Part shown: positions 26,909-35,830 of the stretch, one piece after another
How the letters are laid out: every line of letters begins with the position of its first letter
Position numbering within the stretch: the stretch's first letter is position 1
Source of the DNA: Cedecea neteri
GTDB taxonomy: Bacteria > Pseudomonadota > Gammaproteobacteria > Enterobacterales > Enterobacteriaceae
Direction of reading: 5' to 3'
Length of the DNA: 64,000 nt
NCBI RefSeq assembly: GCF_000758305.1
Contig: NZ_CP009458.1
Location: forward strand, 3,348,001 to 3,412,000
Translations under genes and position numbers: made by a program
Notes under the pieces: model-generated
Told to the model about the DNA's origin: nothing
The model's database searches: none
Seen by the model: only the letters and a program-made list of their open reading frames with translations

Positions 26909-27445
26909 ATGCGCACTAAATACACCTCGGTACAGATTTCGATCCACTGGCTGGTTTTTCTGCTGGTCGTGGGGGCTTATTGCGCGATGGAACTGCGTGG
27001 TTTTGCCCCGCGCAGCTACCGGCCGCTCATTAATTCTATCCATTTCACCTGCGGCATTTCCGTGCTGGTGCTGATGGTTGCCCGCCTGTTGGTGCGCATC
27101 AAATATCGCGCGCCGGCCATTGTGCCAAAGCCGCATCCGGCAGTGACCGGCATCTCTCATCTGGTTCACACGATTGTCTATCTGATGTTTATTGCGCTGC
27201 CGGTGCTGGGCTTTCTGGCAATGTACTATCGCGGCAGTGACTGGGTGGCCTTTGGGTTACAAATGCCGGTGGCGGCGGTGCCGGACGAAGACCTGGAGTT
27301 CAGCATCAAATCCTGGCATGAGCTTATCGCCAACACTGGCTATTTCGTGATTGGTCTTCACGCCTTCGGCGCGCTGTTTCACCATTACGTCTGGAAAGAC
27401 AACACGCTGTTACGGATGATGCCTGGCAAACGCCAGCAACCCTGA
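26909..27445 (+). CDS. cybB: Cytochrome b561
   Basis: This 178-residue, four-helix membrane protein matches E. coli CybB: ISIHWLVFLLVVGAYCAMELRGF, HFTCGISVLVLMVARLL, SHLVHTIVYLMFIALPVLGF and GYFVIGLHAFGALFHHYVWKDNTLLRMMP. Histidines in helices 1, 2 and 4 hold two b-type haems. It acts as a quinol-linked electron carrier, possibly with superoxide. I start at MRTKYT; the frame is open upstream, but homologues begin here. Confidence 0.93.
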   Translation: MRTKYTSVQISIHWLVFLLVVGAYCAMELRGFAPRSYRPLINSIHFTCGISVLVLMVARLLVRIKYRAPAIVPKPHPAVTGISHLVHTIVYLMFIALPVLGFLAMYYRGSDWVAFGLQMPVAAVPDEDLEFSIKSWHELIANTGYFVIGLHAFGALFHHYVWKDNTLLRMMPGKRQQP

Positions 27446-27455
27446 TTGCCTGCCG

Positions 27456-28352
27456 CTAGCCTTTTGAATACTGCCGGGGTGAGCAGCCCATCACCCGCTT
27501 GAAAGCCTTACCAAACGCGCTTTCCGATTCATACCCCAATGTCATCGCAATACGCGCCAGGGAATCACCGGACTGGCGCAACCTGTCGCAGGCCAGCATC
27601 ATGCGCCAGCGCGTCAGGTAATCGATAGCGGATGCCCCCGTCACCGCTTTAAACCGGGCGGCAAACACCGACCGCGACATTCCCACGCGCTCCGCCAGTT
27701 TTTCCAGCGTCCAGTTGAAGGCAGGCTCTTTATGCATGCAGGTCAGAGCCAGACTGAGCTGTTTATCCGCCAGCGCATACAGCCAGCCTACGGCGGGTTG
27801 CTGAGCTAAGTGCAGTCGCAAAGCCTGAATCAGCAGCATCCAGGCGAGCTGCTGGACGATAAGCGCGCTGCCGGGGCGAGGGTGGCGAACTTCATCGGTC
27901 ATTTGATCCAGCGCCCAGCGCATGGCGGCCTTACTTTCAGGCTGCTGAATGCAGACCACTGGCGGCAAAGAACTCAGCAACAGATCGGCCGCTTCCCCGC
28001 TCAAAACAAAATGCCCGCCGACCAGGAAACAGCTTTCCTGTTGGCCGGGGACAACGTCAGGCCCCAGCTTCCCTGCCTGACGCAGCGTGTAGAAATCTAT
28101 AGGTGCGGCATCAAGTCCGGTCGCCAGGCAAAACGGCGGCCCCGGCGGCAGAAGATAACAGTCACCGGCCTGAAGCAACTGCGGCTCACTCATACCGTCA
28201 ACCGAAAGCCAGCAGCGGCCGGACACCACGGCATAACACTTGATGCCGGCATGCTCAGGCCATTGGATGGACATATCTTCATGCAGGGCCACACCGCCGG
28301 AGGCATAGCTTTGGGGTTTCAGCAGGGAAAGCAGTTCAGACAGCGGATCCAT
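27456..28352 (-). CDS. AraC-family regulator with cupin sensor domain
   Basis: The protein has 298 residues. An N-terminal cupin-type domain (about 1-180, with HEDMSIQWPEH, GDCYLLPPG and GGHFVLSGEAADLLLSSLPPV) is followed by an AraC DNA-binding domain of two helix-turn-helix units ending SAFGKAFKRVMGCSPRQY. I start at MDPLSE, which follows CGGAG; an upstream TTG is less likely. It is transcribed away from the SDR gene at 28471, 118 bases apart, so it probably controls that gene. The effector is unknown. Confidence 0.85.
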   Translation of the reverse strand: MDPLSELLSLLKPQSYASGGVALHEDMSIQWPEHAGIKCYAVVSGRCWLSVDGMSEPQLLQAGDCYLLPPGPPFCLATGLDAAPIDFYTLRQAGKLGPDVVPGQQESCFLVGGHFVLSGEAADLLLSSLPPVVCIQQPESKAAMRWALDQMTDEVRHPRPGSALIVQQLAWMLLIQALRLHLAQQPAVGWLYALADKQLSLALTCMHKEPAFNWTLEKLAERVGMSRSVFAARFKAVTGASAIDYLTRWRMMLACDRLRQSGDSLARIAMTLGYESESAFGKAFKRVMGCSPRQYSKG

Positions 28353-28470
28353 AGCAACTCCGGACGATGAGACCAAAAATGGCGACTTTTGAACATTGTT
28401 CGTATTCCCCCCTCTGTTTACAGTAAATCCCGTCGGACGGCAACTCAGTCCTCAGTGACGGTTTGGGGTA

Positions 28471-29364
28471 ATGACTATGCGTATTTTTGTCACCGGTGCG
28501 ACCGGTTTTCTTGGCTCGGCCATCGTGCAACAACTGCTTGCCGCCGGGCATCAGGTACTGGGGCTAACGCGTACTCAGCGTGGAGCCGAGGCTTTATCAG
28601 CCTGGGGTGCAAAAGCACATTATGGCGATCTGGATGACCTCGCCAGCCTGCAGCACGGGGCGGATCTTGCTGACGCCGTGATTCACACTGCGTTTAATCA
28701 TGATTTTTCTAACTTTGTCGCCAACTGCGAGGCGGACGGGAAAGTGATTGCCGCCATGGGGGACGCGCTGGTGGGCTCGGCTCGCCCGATGGTGATCACC
28801 TCTTTTGTGGCTATGGGCGCTACTGAACCGGGCAAACCGGCGACGGAAGCGGGGTATAACCTTCTGACGCCCAATCCGCGTAAGGCCACGGAAATTGCCG
28901 GGGTCAGCGTGCTTGAGCGGGGCGTTAACGCCTCATTTGTGCGGCTGCCGCAGGTGCATGACACCTTCAGGCAGGGGCTCATTACGCCGCTGATCGAGCT
29001 GGCGCGCGACAAAGGCGTAGCGGCTTATATTGGCGAAGGAGAAAACCGCTGGTCGGCGGTGCATCTGAGCGATGCCGCCCGTCTTTATGTTCAGGCGGTG
29101 GAGAGAGGCGTGGCGGGGGAGCGCTATAACGCCGTGGCGGAAGAAGGGATCGCCACTAAAACGATCGCCGAAACGATCGGGCAGGGGCTTGGTGTGCCGG
29201 TACGCAGTATTGCCGCCGACAAAGCCAGCGATCATTTTGGCTGGCTGGGAAGTTTTGCCGCCCACGACATGTCGGCCTCAAGTGCCGCCACGCAGCAAAA
29301 AACCGGCTGGCGGCCAACCGGACAGGGGCTGATTGAAGACTTGCAGAAGATGAAATACCGCTAA
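28471..29364 (+). CDS. NAD(P)-dependent SDR/NmrA-type oxidoreductase
   Basis: The protein has 297 residues and an N-terminal dinucleotide-binding fingerprint, VTGATGFLGSAIVQQLLAAG. It belongs to the atypical or extended short-chain dehydrogenases rather than the classical YxxxK type: no clear YxxxK is visible. The pairing with a divergent cupin-AraC regulator is common for this kind of enzyme. The substrate is unknown. Confidence 0.82.
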   Translation: MTMRIFVTGATGFLGSAIVQQLLAAGHQVLGLTRTQRGAEALSAWGAKAHYGDLDDLASLQHGADLADAVIHTAFNHDFSNFVANCEADGKVIAAMGDALVGSARPMVITSFVAMGATEPGKPATEAGYNLLTPNPRKATEIAGVSVLERGVNASFVRLPQVHDTFRQGLITPLIELARDKGVAAYIGEGENRWSAVHLSDAARLYVQAVERGVAGERYNAVAEEGIATKTIAETIGQGLGVPVRSIAADKASDHFGWLGSFAAHDMSASSAATQQKTGWRPTGQGLIEDLQKMKYR

Positions 29365-29405
29365 TTGTCCGTCGCCCGGCGTGATACCGGGCGACGGGAT
29401 GGCAA

Positions 29406-31673
29406 TCAGAAGCGAACTTCGCCGCCAAAGATCCAGGTTCTGCCGCGCGCGGTGTTTGCCCGGCTGGCATCATCCCCAGGCCCTGGCATCATATTGAGCT
29501 TGTTCAGCGCCTCGGAGTAATCCCGGTTCATCAGGTTTTGTACCGTGAGTTTCAGCATCAGATTACGGTTCACCTCATAAGTGCCGTAGAGGTCGATAAT
29601 GGTCGGGATCTGCGGCAAATCCTCTTTAATGATCGCGCCGGTATGTTCATCGGTTTCAAAATCAGGCGACAGCCGCCGCGCTTTACCGGTGTACTTCACT
29701 ATCGTCCCGAGGGTCAGGGCCTTATCAAAGAAGCGTACCCCGGCATCCAGGGTCATGTATTTCCGTGGTAGTTCGGTAATATCCCCCGCGCCAAAGTAGG
29801 TGCTAGCGATAGACGTGGGCTGGTCGGTCTGCTGCTGGCTGAAGGAAAGTCGGCTGAAGGCGAAGCCTGCGTCGTAGTCCATCTCCAGCTCCACGCCATG
29901 AGCGGTAACGCCGCTGGCCGAGTTCACGTAAATGTACATATTGTCGCTGTACTCGTCGCTGATGTCCGCCCAGTCATTGCCAAGTACTTCGGTCATGCTG
30001 CATTTTCGCCCGCTGGAGCAGACCTGGTAAGACTCGCTGTAAATATAGTTCTGGATCCTGCTGCGGTAGGCCAGCGCCTTAAAGCGCAGAGAATCCTGCT
30101 GAACGAGCAGATCTTTGGTGTCGATATTAAAACCGGCCTGCCAGGTTTCCGCGCGCTCAGGCTTTAAGAACGGGTTCATGGACGCACCGCCGGAGTTGGA
30201 GAAAAACATCTCCTGAATATTTGGCGCACGCATCGATTTACTGTAGCCGACAAATGGCTGAAGCCACGGCGTAACCTGGGCCGACAGCTGGACCGATGGG
30301 TTAAAACCGCTTTCTCGCTCATCGACGTCGTAACTTCCCTGGGGGACGCAGACAACGCGTTCGTCACAGGGCGGTTTATGCCCGGTGATTCTGTTGCGCG
30401 TGTAGTTAAGGTTAAGATCCGCCTGCCAGATACCGCGCGTGACCTGTAACCCGGTATATAACGCCGAAATATCCTGCCGCCCGGAAGGGGCGAATGGATT
30501 GTTTTCTATCGCCTCCTGGTTGGTTTTCTCATCGCCCGCAGCAGCATTAATGATCTTGGTGTAACGGGTACGCATTAGCTTACTGCCCAGCGTAAACGCC
30601 AGGTCGTTATCGCCCAGGCTAAAACGGCTGGTGTTGTTTACATCCAGCGCATCGGAACGGTTTTGCGCGGAAGTGCTGTAAAACGTGTACAGCGAATCAT
30701 CACGGTATTTCTGATCGCCGCGGCTGGTGCTGGCCGTAACGTTAAAATCAATCAGCTCAGAAAACGGGGCGTAGTGATACTTAATATAATAATCATCGCT
30801 GGTGATGTCGCGGCGGGAGAATCTATTTTCATAGGTTCTGGCCGATAGCTCGAAACTATTAAACTCATCAGGCTTAATATCCATTTTATAAAGCTGGGAT
30901 TTCGGGTTCTGCTTCATAAATTTATCGTAACCAAACTCTTCGCTATTAATGCCGGAGCCGTTAGAAAAATTAGAATAAATAGAGCTACCGCTGATGGCGG
31001 CCATCGCACCGAAGCTCCCGGTGTCGGTAAAGGCGTCCGTTCTTCCGGCCGCCGCAATCATCCCGCTGCGGCCGATCCCGTTGCTGCCGACTGAGAAGCG
31101 CGACCTCAGCCCGTAATCATTGCCTTTAAAGATCACGTCATCGACACCCAGGGTGCGCATGTTTGCGCTGCCTGCAAGGGCGTTGATTCCCGCAGAGCCA
31201 CTGCTGTCACCGCGCGTAACATCTACGCCGACCAGAAAATTCGGGTCGATGAGTACGCCCGCCTGGTTATTGGTGGAGCCGTGAACGGTTGTGCCGGACG
31301 TGGTGGTGCCGTAGAAGCTTTGGGTAATGCCATCCACCATGGTGTTCACCCGGCCAAAGCCGCTCATCCCGCGAATGTTCACGCTCACCGTCCCCTGGCC
31401 GGGATCGATTTGGGTATAGGTGCCTGGCATGCTGCGCAGCGTGGCATCCAGAGATTGCAGGTTTTTATCCGTGGCGCGTGAGCTGGTTGCGCCAGGTTTT
31501 TCCAACGCTTCTTGCTCGCGGGTAATGTTTCCGGCAGAAACATTAAGTGGGCTAAATATCACCGAACCTTTTTTATCCCCGTTAGTTATTTCATCATTAT
31601 TTTTTGCCAATCCGCTGGCGCTGAGCAATAACATGCCCGAGCCGAGAGTTACGGCCAGTTTATTAACGTTCAT
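29406..31673 (-). CDS. TonB-dependent outer-membrane receptor, haem/haemoprotein type
   Basis: This 755-residue receptor has a signal peptide (cleavage likely after GLA), a plug domain with VNIRGMSGFGRVNTMVDGITQ, and a barrel ending in GGEVRF with the terminal Phe needed for outer-membrane assembly. Around residues 480-505 it has SMRAPN and NPFLKPE, which resemble the FRAP and NPNL boxes of haem receptors, though the expected His between them is not obvious. Two outer loops carry Cys pairs (CDERVVC and CSSGRKC). It lies at the end of a minus-strand run with an exported peptidase, a TonB and a ChaN-like lipoprotein. Import of a haem- or iron-carrying ligand is likely; the ligand is unknown. 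Confidence 0.82.
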   Translation of the reverse strand: MNVNKLAVTLGSGMLLLSASGLAKNNDEITNGDKKGSVIFSPLNVSAGNITREQEALEKPGATSSRATDKNLQSLDATLRSMPGTYTQIDPGQGTVSVNIRGMSGFGRVNTMVDGITQSFYGTTTSGTTVHGSTNNQAGVLIDPNFLVGVDVTRGDSSGSAGINALAGSANMRTLGVDDVIFKGNDYGLRSRFSVGSNGIGRSGMIAAAGRTDAFTDTGSFGAMAAISGSSIYSNFSNGSGINSEEFGYDKFMKQNPKSQLYKMDIKPDEFNSFELSARTYENRFSRRDITSDDYYIKYHYAPFSELIDFNVTASTSRGDQKYRDDSLYTFYSTSAQNRSDALDVNNTSRFSLGDNDLAFTLGSKLMRTRYTKIINAAAGDEKTNQEAIENNPFAPSGRQDISALYTGLQVTRGIWQADLNLNYTRNRITGHKPPCDERVVCVPQGSYDVDERESGFNPSVQLSAQVTPWLQPFVGYSKSMRAPNIQEMFFSNSGGASMNPFLKPERAETWQAGFNIDTKDLLVQQDSLRFKALAYRSRIQNYIYSESYQVCSSGRKCSMTEVLGNDWADISDEYSDNMYIYVNSASGVTAHGVELEMDYDAGFAFSRLSFSQQQTDQPTSIASTYFGAGDITELPRKYMTLDAGVRFFDKALTLGTIVKYTGKARRLSPDFETDEHTGAIIKEDLPQIPTIIDLYGTYEVNRNLMLKLTVQNLMNRDYSEALNKLNMMPGPGDDASRANTARGRTWIFGGEVRF

Positions 31674-31735
31674 ACGTGTCCTTGAAGTATTGTAATAAAA
31701 TAAAAGTTATTTTTATTATTATGTCGCCTGAGCTG

Positions 31736-31756
31736 GCCTTCCCATTAAAGGAAGGC
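31736..31756. repeat. Inverted repeat between peptidase and receptor genes
   Basis: GCCTTCC and GGAAGGC form a perfect 7-base stem with a 7-base loop. On the coding (minus) strand no T run follows, so it is not an ordinary terminator there; it could trim the message or reduce read-through into the receptor gene. The 50 bases between it and the receptor start are very AT-rich and may hold a second promoter. Confidence 0.45.
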
Positions 31757-31763
31757 TTTCAGG

Positions 31764-33872
31764 TTAGCGCTGTTTATCTGCCTCCAGAATAAAACTGTAT
31801 TCGAGGGCGGTATTCTCCAGACGTTTTATTCGGCCAGATTTACCGCCGTGCCCGGCCTGCATATCGGTCAGCAGAAGGATTTTGCCCGACCCCCGTTGGT
31901 TTTCCCGTAGCTTCGCAACCCACTTTGCGGGCTCCCAGTACTGCACCTGCGAGTCATTGAGGCCGCTGGTCACCAACAGATTCGGGTAGTGCGAAGGCTT
32001 AACGTTGTCGTAAGGGCTCCAGGATTTGAGCTGCAGATAGTCCGTTTCACGATGCGGGTTGCCCCATTCGTCATATTCTCCCACCGTGAGCGGCAGGGAT
32101 TCGTCCAGCATGGTTGTCACCACGTCCACAAAAGGCACCTGCGCGACCACGGCATTGAAAAGCGTGGGTTGCTGATTAATCACATTACCCATCAGCAAGC
32201 CCCCGGCGCTTCCACCCATGGCGTAAAGCCTGCCGGTCTGCCCGAAGCCCAGCTTAACCAGGCCGTGGGTCGCATCAAGAAAATCATTGAAGCTGTTCGG
32301 CTTGTTTTCCAGCTTCCCCTGCTGATACCACTGCTGGCCCAGTTCACCCCCGCCGCGAACGTGCACGATAGCGAATACAAAACCACGGTCCAGCAGGCTG
32401 AGGCGGTTGGCGCTGAAGGCCGGATCCATGCTCATTCCGTAGGCACCATAGCCGTAAACCAGCAGCGGACTGTGGGCCGGTTTAAACATTTTCTTGTTAT
32501 AAACTAGCGAGACAGGCACCTTCACACCGTCACGCGCGGTAACCCAGATTCGTTCGCTGTGATAGTTCTGTGGCGAGGTGTTATTAACCTCCTGGCGTTT
32601 GAGCAGGGTACGTTCGCCGCTGGCCAGATCCCATTCATAAGTGCTTGTAGGCGTGGTCATCGAAGAGTAGCCATAGCGCAGCTTGCTGGACTGAGGATCC
32701 GGGTTATAGCCGAGCCAGGCCATATAGCTGGCGTCATCAAACTGCAGCGTCTGCTCACTGTGGCTCAGCCAGTTAATCTTGCGTATCTGACTCAGCCCGT
32801 CCCGGCGTTCAGCCACCACCAGCCAGTCTTTAAACAGGGTAAATCCTTCCACCATTATATTGGCGTCAGGCGCAACTACAGCCAGCCACTTGTCGCCGGG
32901 CGCGTGGCTTTTATACAGTCCAAAATTGGCGCTTTCCTGGTTTGCACGCAGGTAGAATTCGCCCTCAAAATGGTCAAGATAATATTCAATCCCCGGCCTG
33001 CGGGTGGCGAAAAGCACAGGAGGTGTTTCGGGCTTATCCGCATCGATCAGACGAGCTTCCGATGAGGTGCTGGCGCTGAGCGTGATAATTAAATAGCGGT
33101 CCGATGCCGAACGGGAAAGCCCGAGATAATAGCCGCCGTCAGTCTCTTGATAGACCAGCACATCCTCGGCGACAGGCGTGCCAGGGCGATGCCGCCAGAC
33201 CTGCGAGGGTACCAGCGTTTGCGGGTTATTACGGAGGTAAAACAGGTAGCGCCCGTCATTAGACCAGACCATATTCCCGGAGGTGTTTTCGATCTCATCC
33301 GGGAGCCATTGCCCGCTGTTTAAATCGCGCAGTGACAGGCGATACTGGCGACGGCCCGTCGTGTCTTCGGCAATCGCCATCATCTGATTATCCTGACTGA
33401 CGACCAGGCCGCTTCGCTGGTAATAGGCCTGGCCTTTGGCGCGTAGGTTGCCGTCCACCAGCGTTTGCCAGTCGCCTTTGCCCCCGACGGACTGCCGCTG
33501 GCTGACGGCGTATTCTTGCCCGGCCAGATAAACATCCTGATAGCGATAACCGTTTCGCTGGAAGGGCACCGAGCGGTTTTCCGGGCTCATTCGTGCAACC
33601 ATTTCCCGATACAGCCTGTCCGTTAACACTGCGGACGGCTTCAGTACCTCGCGGGCATAGTTATTTTCGTCCTCAAGATGACGCAACACTTTCGCGTTGC
33701 TGCGGCTGTCATCCCTGAGCCAAAAATAGTTATCCACGCGAACATCGCCATGCTCAATAAGCTGGTGGGGGATTTTTGGCGTAGCCGGGGGCTGCGGCAC
33801 GTCAGCGATTGCCCAACTGGCTGGCAGCGAGCAGACGAGGAGCAGTGGCGTGGCTTTCCATAGTTTTTCCAT
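31764..33872 (-). CDS. Exported S9 prolyl oligopeptidase / oligopeptidase B-like
   Basis: This 702-residue serine peptidase has an N-terminal beta-propeller domain (about 30-420) and a C-terminal hydrolase domain. The nucleophile sits in GGSAGGLLMG, the acid in VTSGLNDSQVQYWEP and the histidine in QAGHGGKSGR. GEYDEWGNP resembles the oligopeptidase B region that recognises basic residues. Unlike cytoplasmic oligopeptidase B it starts with a Sec signal: MEKLWK, a hydrophobic core, and SWAIA before DVPQPP. It should therefore work in the periplasm on peptides, since the propeller gates out large folded proteins. Genes for a receptor, TonB and a ChaN-like lipoprotein surround it in the same direction. 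Confidence 0.9.
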   Translation of the reverse strand: MEKLWKATPLLLVCSLPASWAIADVPQPPATPKIPHQLIEHGDVRVDNYFWLRDDSRSNAKVLRHLEDENNYAREVLKPSAVLTDRLYREMVARMSPENRSVPFQRNGYRYQDVYLAGQEYAVSQRQSVGGKGDWQTLVDGNLRAKGQAYYQRSGLVVSQDNQMMAIAEDTTGRRQYRLSLRDLNSGQWLPDEIENTSGNMVWSNDGRYLFYLRNNPQTLVPSQVWRHRPGTPVAEDVLVYQETDGGYYLGLSRSASDRYLIITLSASTSSEARLIDADKPETPPVLFATRRPGIEYYLDHFEGEFYLRANQESANFGLYKSHAPGDKWLAVVAPDANIMVEGFTLFKDWLVVAERRDGLSQIRKINWLSHSEQTLQFDDASYMAWLGYNPDPQSSKLRYGYSSMTTPTSTYEWDLASGERTLLKRQEVNNTSPQNYHSERIWVTARDGVKVPVSLVYNKKMFKPAHSPLLVYGYGAYGMSMDPAFSANRLSLLDRGFVFAIVHVRGGGELGQQWYQQGKLENKPNSFNDFLDATHGLVKLGFGQTGRLYAMGGSAGGLLMGNVINQQPTLFNAVVAQVPFVDVVTTMLDESLPLTVGEYDEWGNPHRETDYLQLKSWSPYDNVKPSHYPNLLVTSGLNDSQVQYWEPAKWVAKLRENQRGSGKILLLTDMQAGHGGKSGRIKRLENTALEYSFILEADKQR

Positions 33873-33953
33873 GAGGCGTCCTTAATGTCGGGCGATGGCA
33901 CGCCCTGCCGAATATTCAGCATAAAGTTAACGTTCAGGTTGTGGGGCTTAGCG

Positions 33954-34742
33954 CTAGCTTCGGCTAAGTTCCGTCAGGTCGAAATTGATTGGCATTGTGA
34001 CGTTATACACGCCTCCCTTTAAGCGCTCGGCAGGTGGTTTCGGCAGCGGCTGGGCACGTTCTAAAACGGCCACGGCTTCTCGATCAAGCGAGCGCGTTCC
34101 CGATGAACCGGTCAGAGAACTGGCAACAACTGTGCCCGCAGCATCCACGGTAAACGTCACCACTGCGATGCCCGTTCTGGCACGCTGACGGGCATCGCCA
34201 GGGTAGCGTTTGAAGCGGTTGAGATGGCCTTTGACCCGACTCTCCCAGGCGTCCTGCTGGCTATTTTGTTTCTCGGCATCGCTGTGGTAAGGCGCGGCAA
34301 TACGCGATGAAACCACGCTGGGCGGAGGGGCGGCATTGGTCGAGATGGCCGCCTGGCTGTTGTCGCTGGTTTGCTCCCGGACGTTGCGAGGTGGACGAGG
34401 TTTTTTCTTCTCACCTTCGGCGGCTTTTTTCCGACGGGTGACTTCAATTAGCGCGTCTTTATCTTCTGGCAGCGGCCTTTGCTGCTTATCTTCGGCCTGC
34501 CGCTTTTCCTCAGCGGCCGCTGACTCCTGCTGGGCGATACCCACCGGAAGCGGGACGGGGACTGGTGGGGCTTCGATATCCTCCGCCCATTCCAGCATGA
34601 CGGCGGGCGCTGGCTGCAGGGCCGGCGGCGTGTCAGAGACCTGCCAGATTAGCGCTAAAAAAAGGCCTCCGTGGAGAAGGAGAGACAGCGTAAAGCCCGT
34701 GCCGCTTCTTCCCGCCAGAGAAGGAGTAAACGTGTCTGTCAT
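33954..34742 (-). CDS. TonB-type energy transducer of the receptor operon
   Basis: The protein has 262 residues. An N-terminal membrane helix, FTLSLLLHGGLFLALIW, carries the conserved Ser and His used with ExbB/ExbD. A Pro-rich, Glu/Lys-rich linker (about 55-130) follows, then a C-terminal TonB domain (about 170-255) with YPGDARQRARTGIAVVTFTVDAAG. It passes inner-membrane energy to outer-membrane receptors. Its place 6 bases after the ChaN-like gene, in an operon with a receptor, suggests it serves that receptor. No exbB/exbD is present nearby, so it would borrow the cell's own. Confidence 0.9.
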   Translation of the reverse strand: MTDTFTPSLAGRSGTGFTLSLLLHGGLFLALIWQVSDTPPALQPAPAVMLEWAEDIEAPPVPVPLPVGIAQQESAAAEEKRQAEDKQQRPLPEDKDALIEVTRRKKAAEGEKKKPRPPRNVREQTSDNSQAAISTNAAPPPSVVSSRIAAPYHSDAEKQNSQQDAWESRVKGHLNRFKRYPGDARQRARTGIAVVTFTVDAAGTVVASSLTGSSGTRSLDREAVAVLERAQPLPKPPAERLKGGVYNVTMPINFDLTELSRS

Positions 34743-34748
34743 CCACGG

Positions 34749-35621
34749 TTACCGTTTTGCCGGAGCAGGTGCAACAAACCAGACATAATCAGCCTGATCC
34801 GCAGTGATATTCATGCCTTTTTCCGCCAGCATCAGTACAACCGGCAGCGACGGCGGAGACAAGTCTTCCATATGCAGCGGCACGCCGATGCTTCTGGATG
34901 CATGATAGCCGCCGGCAATCAGCAAAGCGGGCGTTGGGGCGTTCAACAATTGCTGGGCCATATAGCGATCGCGCTGCTGCTGAATCGCCAGCATCGACGT
35001 CAGCTGCTGGCCTTCGATATTGCCGCCGTGCATGGAAATAATCGTTTCCTTCAGCGCGGCCTGAACGGCGGGCGCAGTTGATTTTTTCCCTTCCGGAAAG
35101 CGTGGGGCTTTATAAAGGCGCATTATCTCATCGCGGTTGATATTGGCGTTGAGCAAAGGTGAGGGCGCGCGCAGGGCTTCGGTCACAACGCAACCGTACA
35201 TCTCCCACGGCCAGCCTTTTTGCCAGTGAAGCAGTGCCTGAATGCGGCTGTCCCGCACCTGCGGCTCCTCTTTCAGCCAGGCTTTCACCTGGTTGACGCG
35301 CGGTTGCTGGTCAGCGGTCAGCATTTCCAGCAAGACGCTGCCCTGAGGGCGCTCTTTTTGCAGATTCTGCAGCAGCCAAAGTTCAATGTGATGGTGTTCG
35401 GCGTTATCGTGCTTTTCGCCGACGATAAGCCGCTGAGCGCCCGCGAGTTTGACCAGCAGCTGCCGTTCAGTCAGCGTTTCGCCACTCTGCAAATCAATGA
35501 TTTGCCCACGCGTGACGGCGGCATGGCTTGCCGCTTGAGGAGAGTGAGTGGTTTGGCTGCAGGCGCTGAGGCCCAGGCTGGCTAACGCTATCAAAGACGT
35601 AAGGATCAATTTTTTATGCAT
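34749..35621 (-). CDS. ChaN-family haem-binding lipoprotein
   Basis: The protein has 290 residues with a lipoprotein signal (lipobox LSAC, Cys near residue 21) and a ChaN/DUF399 domain: RLIVGEKHDNAEHHHIELWLLQNL, VLLEMLTADQQ, and ALLIAGGYHASRSIGVPLHM near the end. ChaN of Campylobacter binds haem and is iron-regulated. This gene is the first of a minus-strand run (ChaN, TonB, peptidase, receptor) and has a strong Fur box about 85 bases upstream. Confidence 0.88.
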   Translation of the reverse strand: MHKKLILTSLIALASLGLSACSQTTHSPQAASHAAVTRGQIIDLQSGETLTERQLLVKLAGAQRLIVGEKHDNAEHHHIELWLLQNLQKERPQGSVLLEMLTADQQPRVNQVKAWLKEEPQVRDSRIQALLHWQKGWPWEMYGCVVTEALRAPSPLLNANINRDEIMRLYKAPRFPEGKKSTAPAVQAALKETIISMHGGNIEGQQLTSMLAIQQQRDRYMAQQLLNAPTPALLIAGGYHASRSIGVPLHMEDLSPPSLPVVLMLAEKGMNITADQADYVWFVAPAPAKR

Positions 35622-35707
35622 ATCTTTTGCCCGGAGGTAGCCTTCACTGGCTGTTAGTCTTGATGTCGATCAATTTACCGCGGGCAGGATGTTAACAAAC
35701 AATAAAC

Positions 35708-35732
35708 TTAAATGATACTCATTATCATTTAA
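35708..35732. promoter_or_regulatory. Fur box before the ChaN-TonB-peptidase-receptor operon
   Basis: TTAAATGATA and TATCATTTAA form a perfect 10-base inverted repeat around CTCAT, and the core fits the Fur consensus GATAATGATAATCATTATC well. It lies upstream of the ChaN-like gene. Iron-replete cells should shut off the operon. Confidence 0.85.
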
Positions 35733-35785
35733 ATGTTTTCATAAGAAGGTGATTTGAGCGGTAGATCGCATTCATAGCAGCAAAA

Positions 35786-35805
35786 ATGCCGCCTGAGGGC
35801 GGCAT
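35786..35805 (-). terminator. Rho-independent terminator of the SDR gene
   Basis: ATGCCGCC and GGCGGCAT pair around a 4-base loop. Read on the minus strand the stem is followed by TTTTT. It lies 26 bases after the stop of the SDR gene at 35831 and separates it from the Fur-controlled operon. Confidence 0.8.
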
Positions 35806-35830
35806 CTGTGGGGCAAAATAGCGTAAGCGC

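Noticed and set aside
31736..31756. Terminator splitting the peptidase and receptor genes
   Set aside because: The stem is short and lacks a T run on the coding strand, so I treat the genes as one operon with possible partial attenuation.
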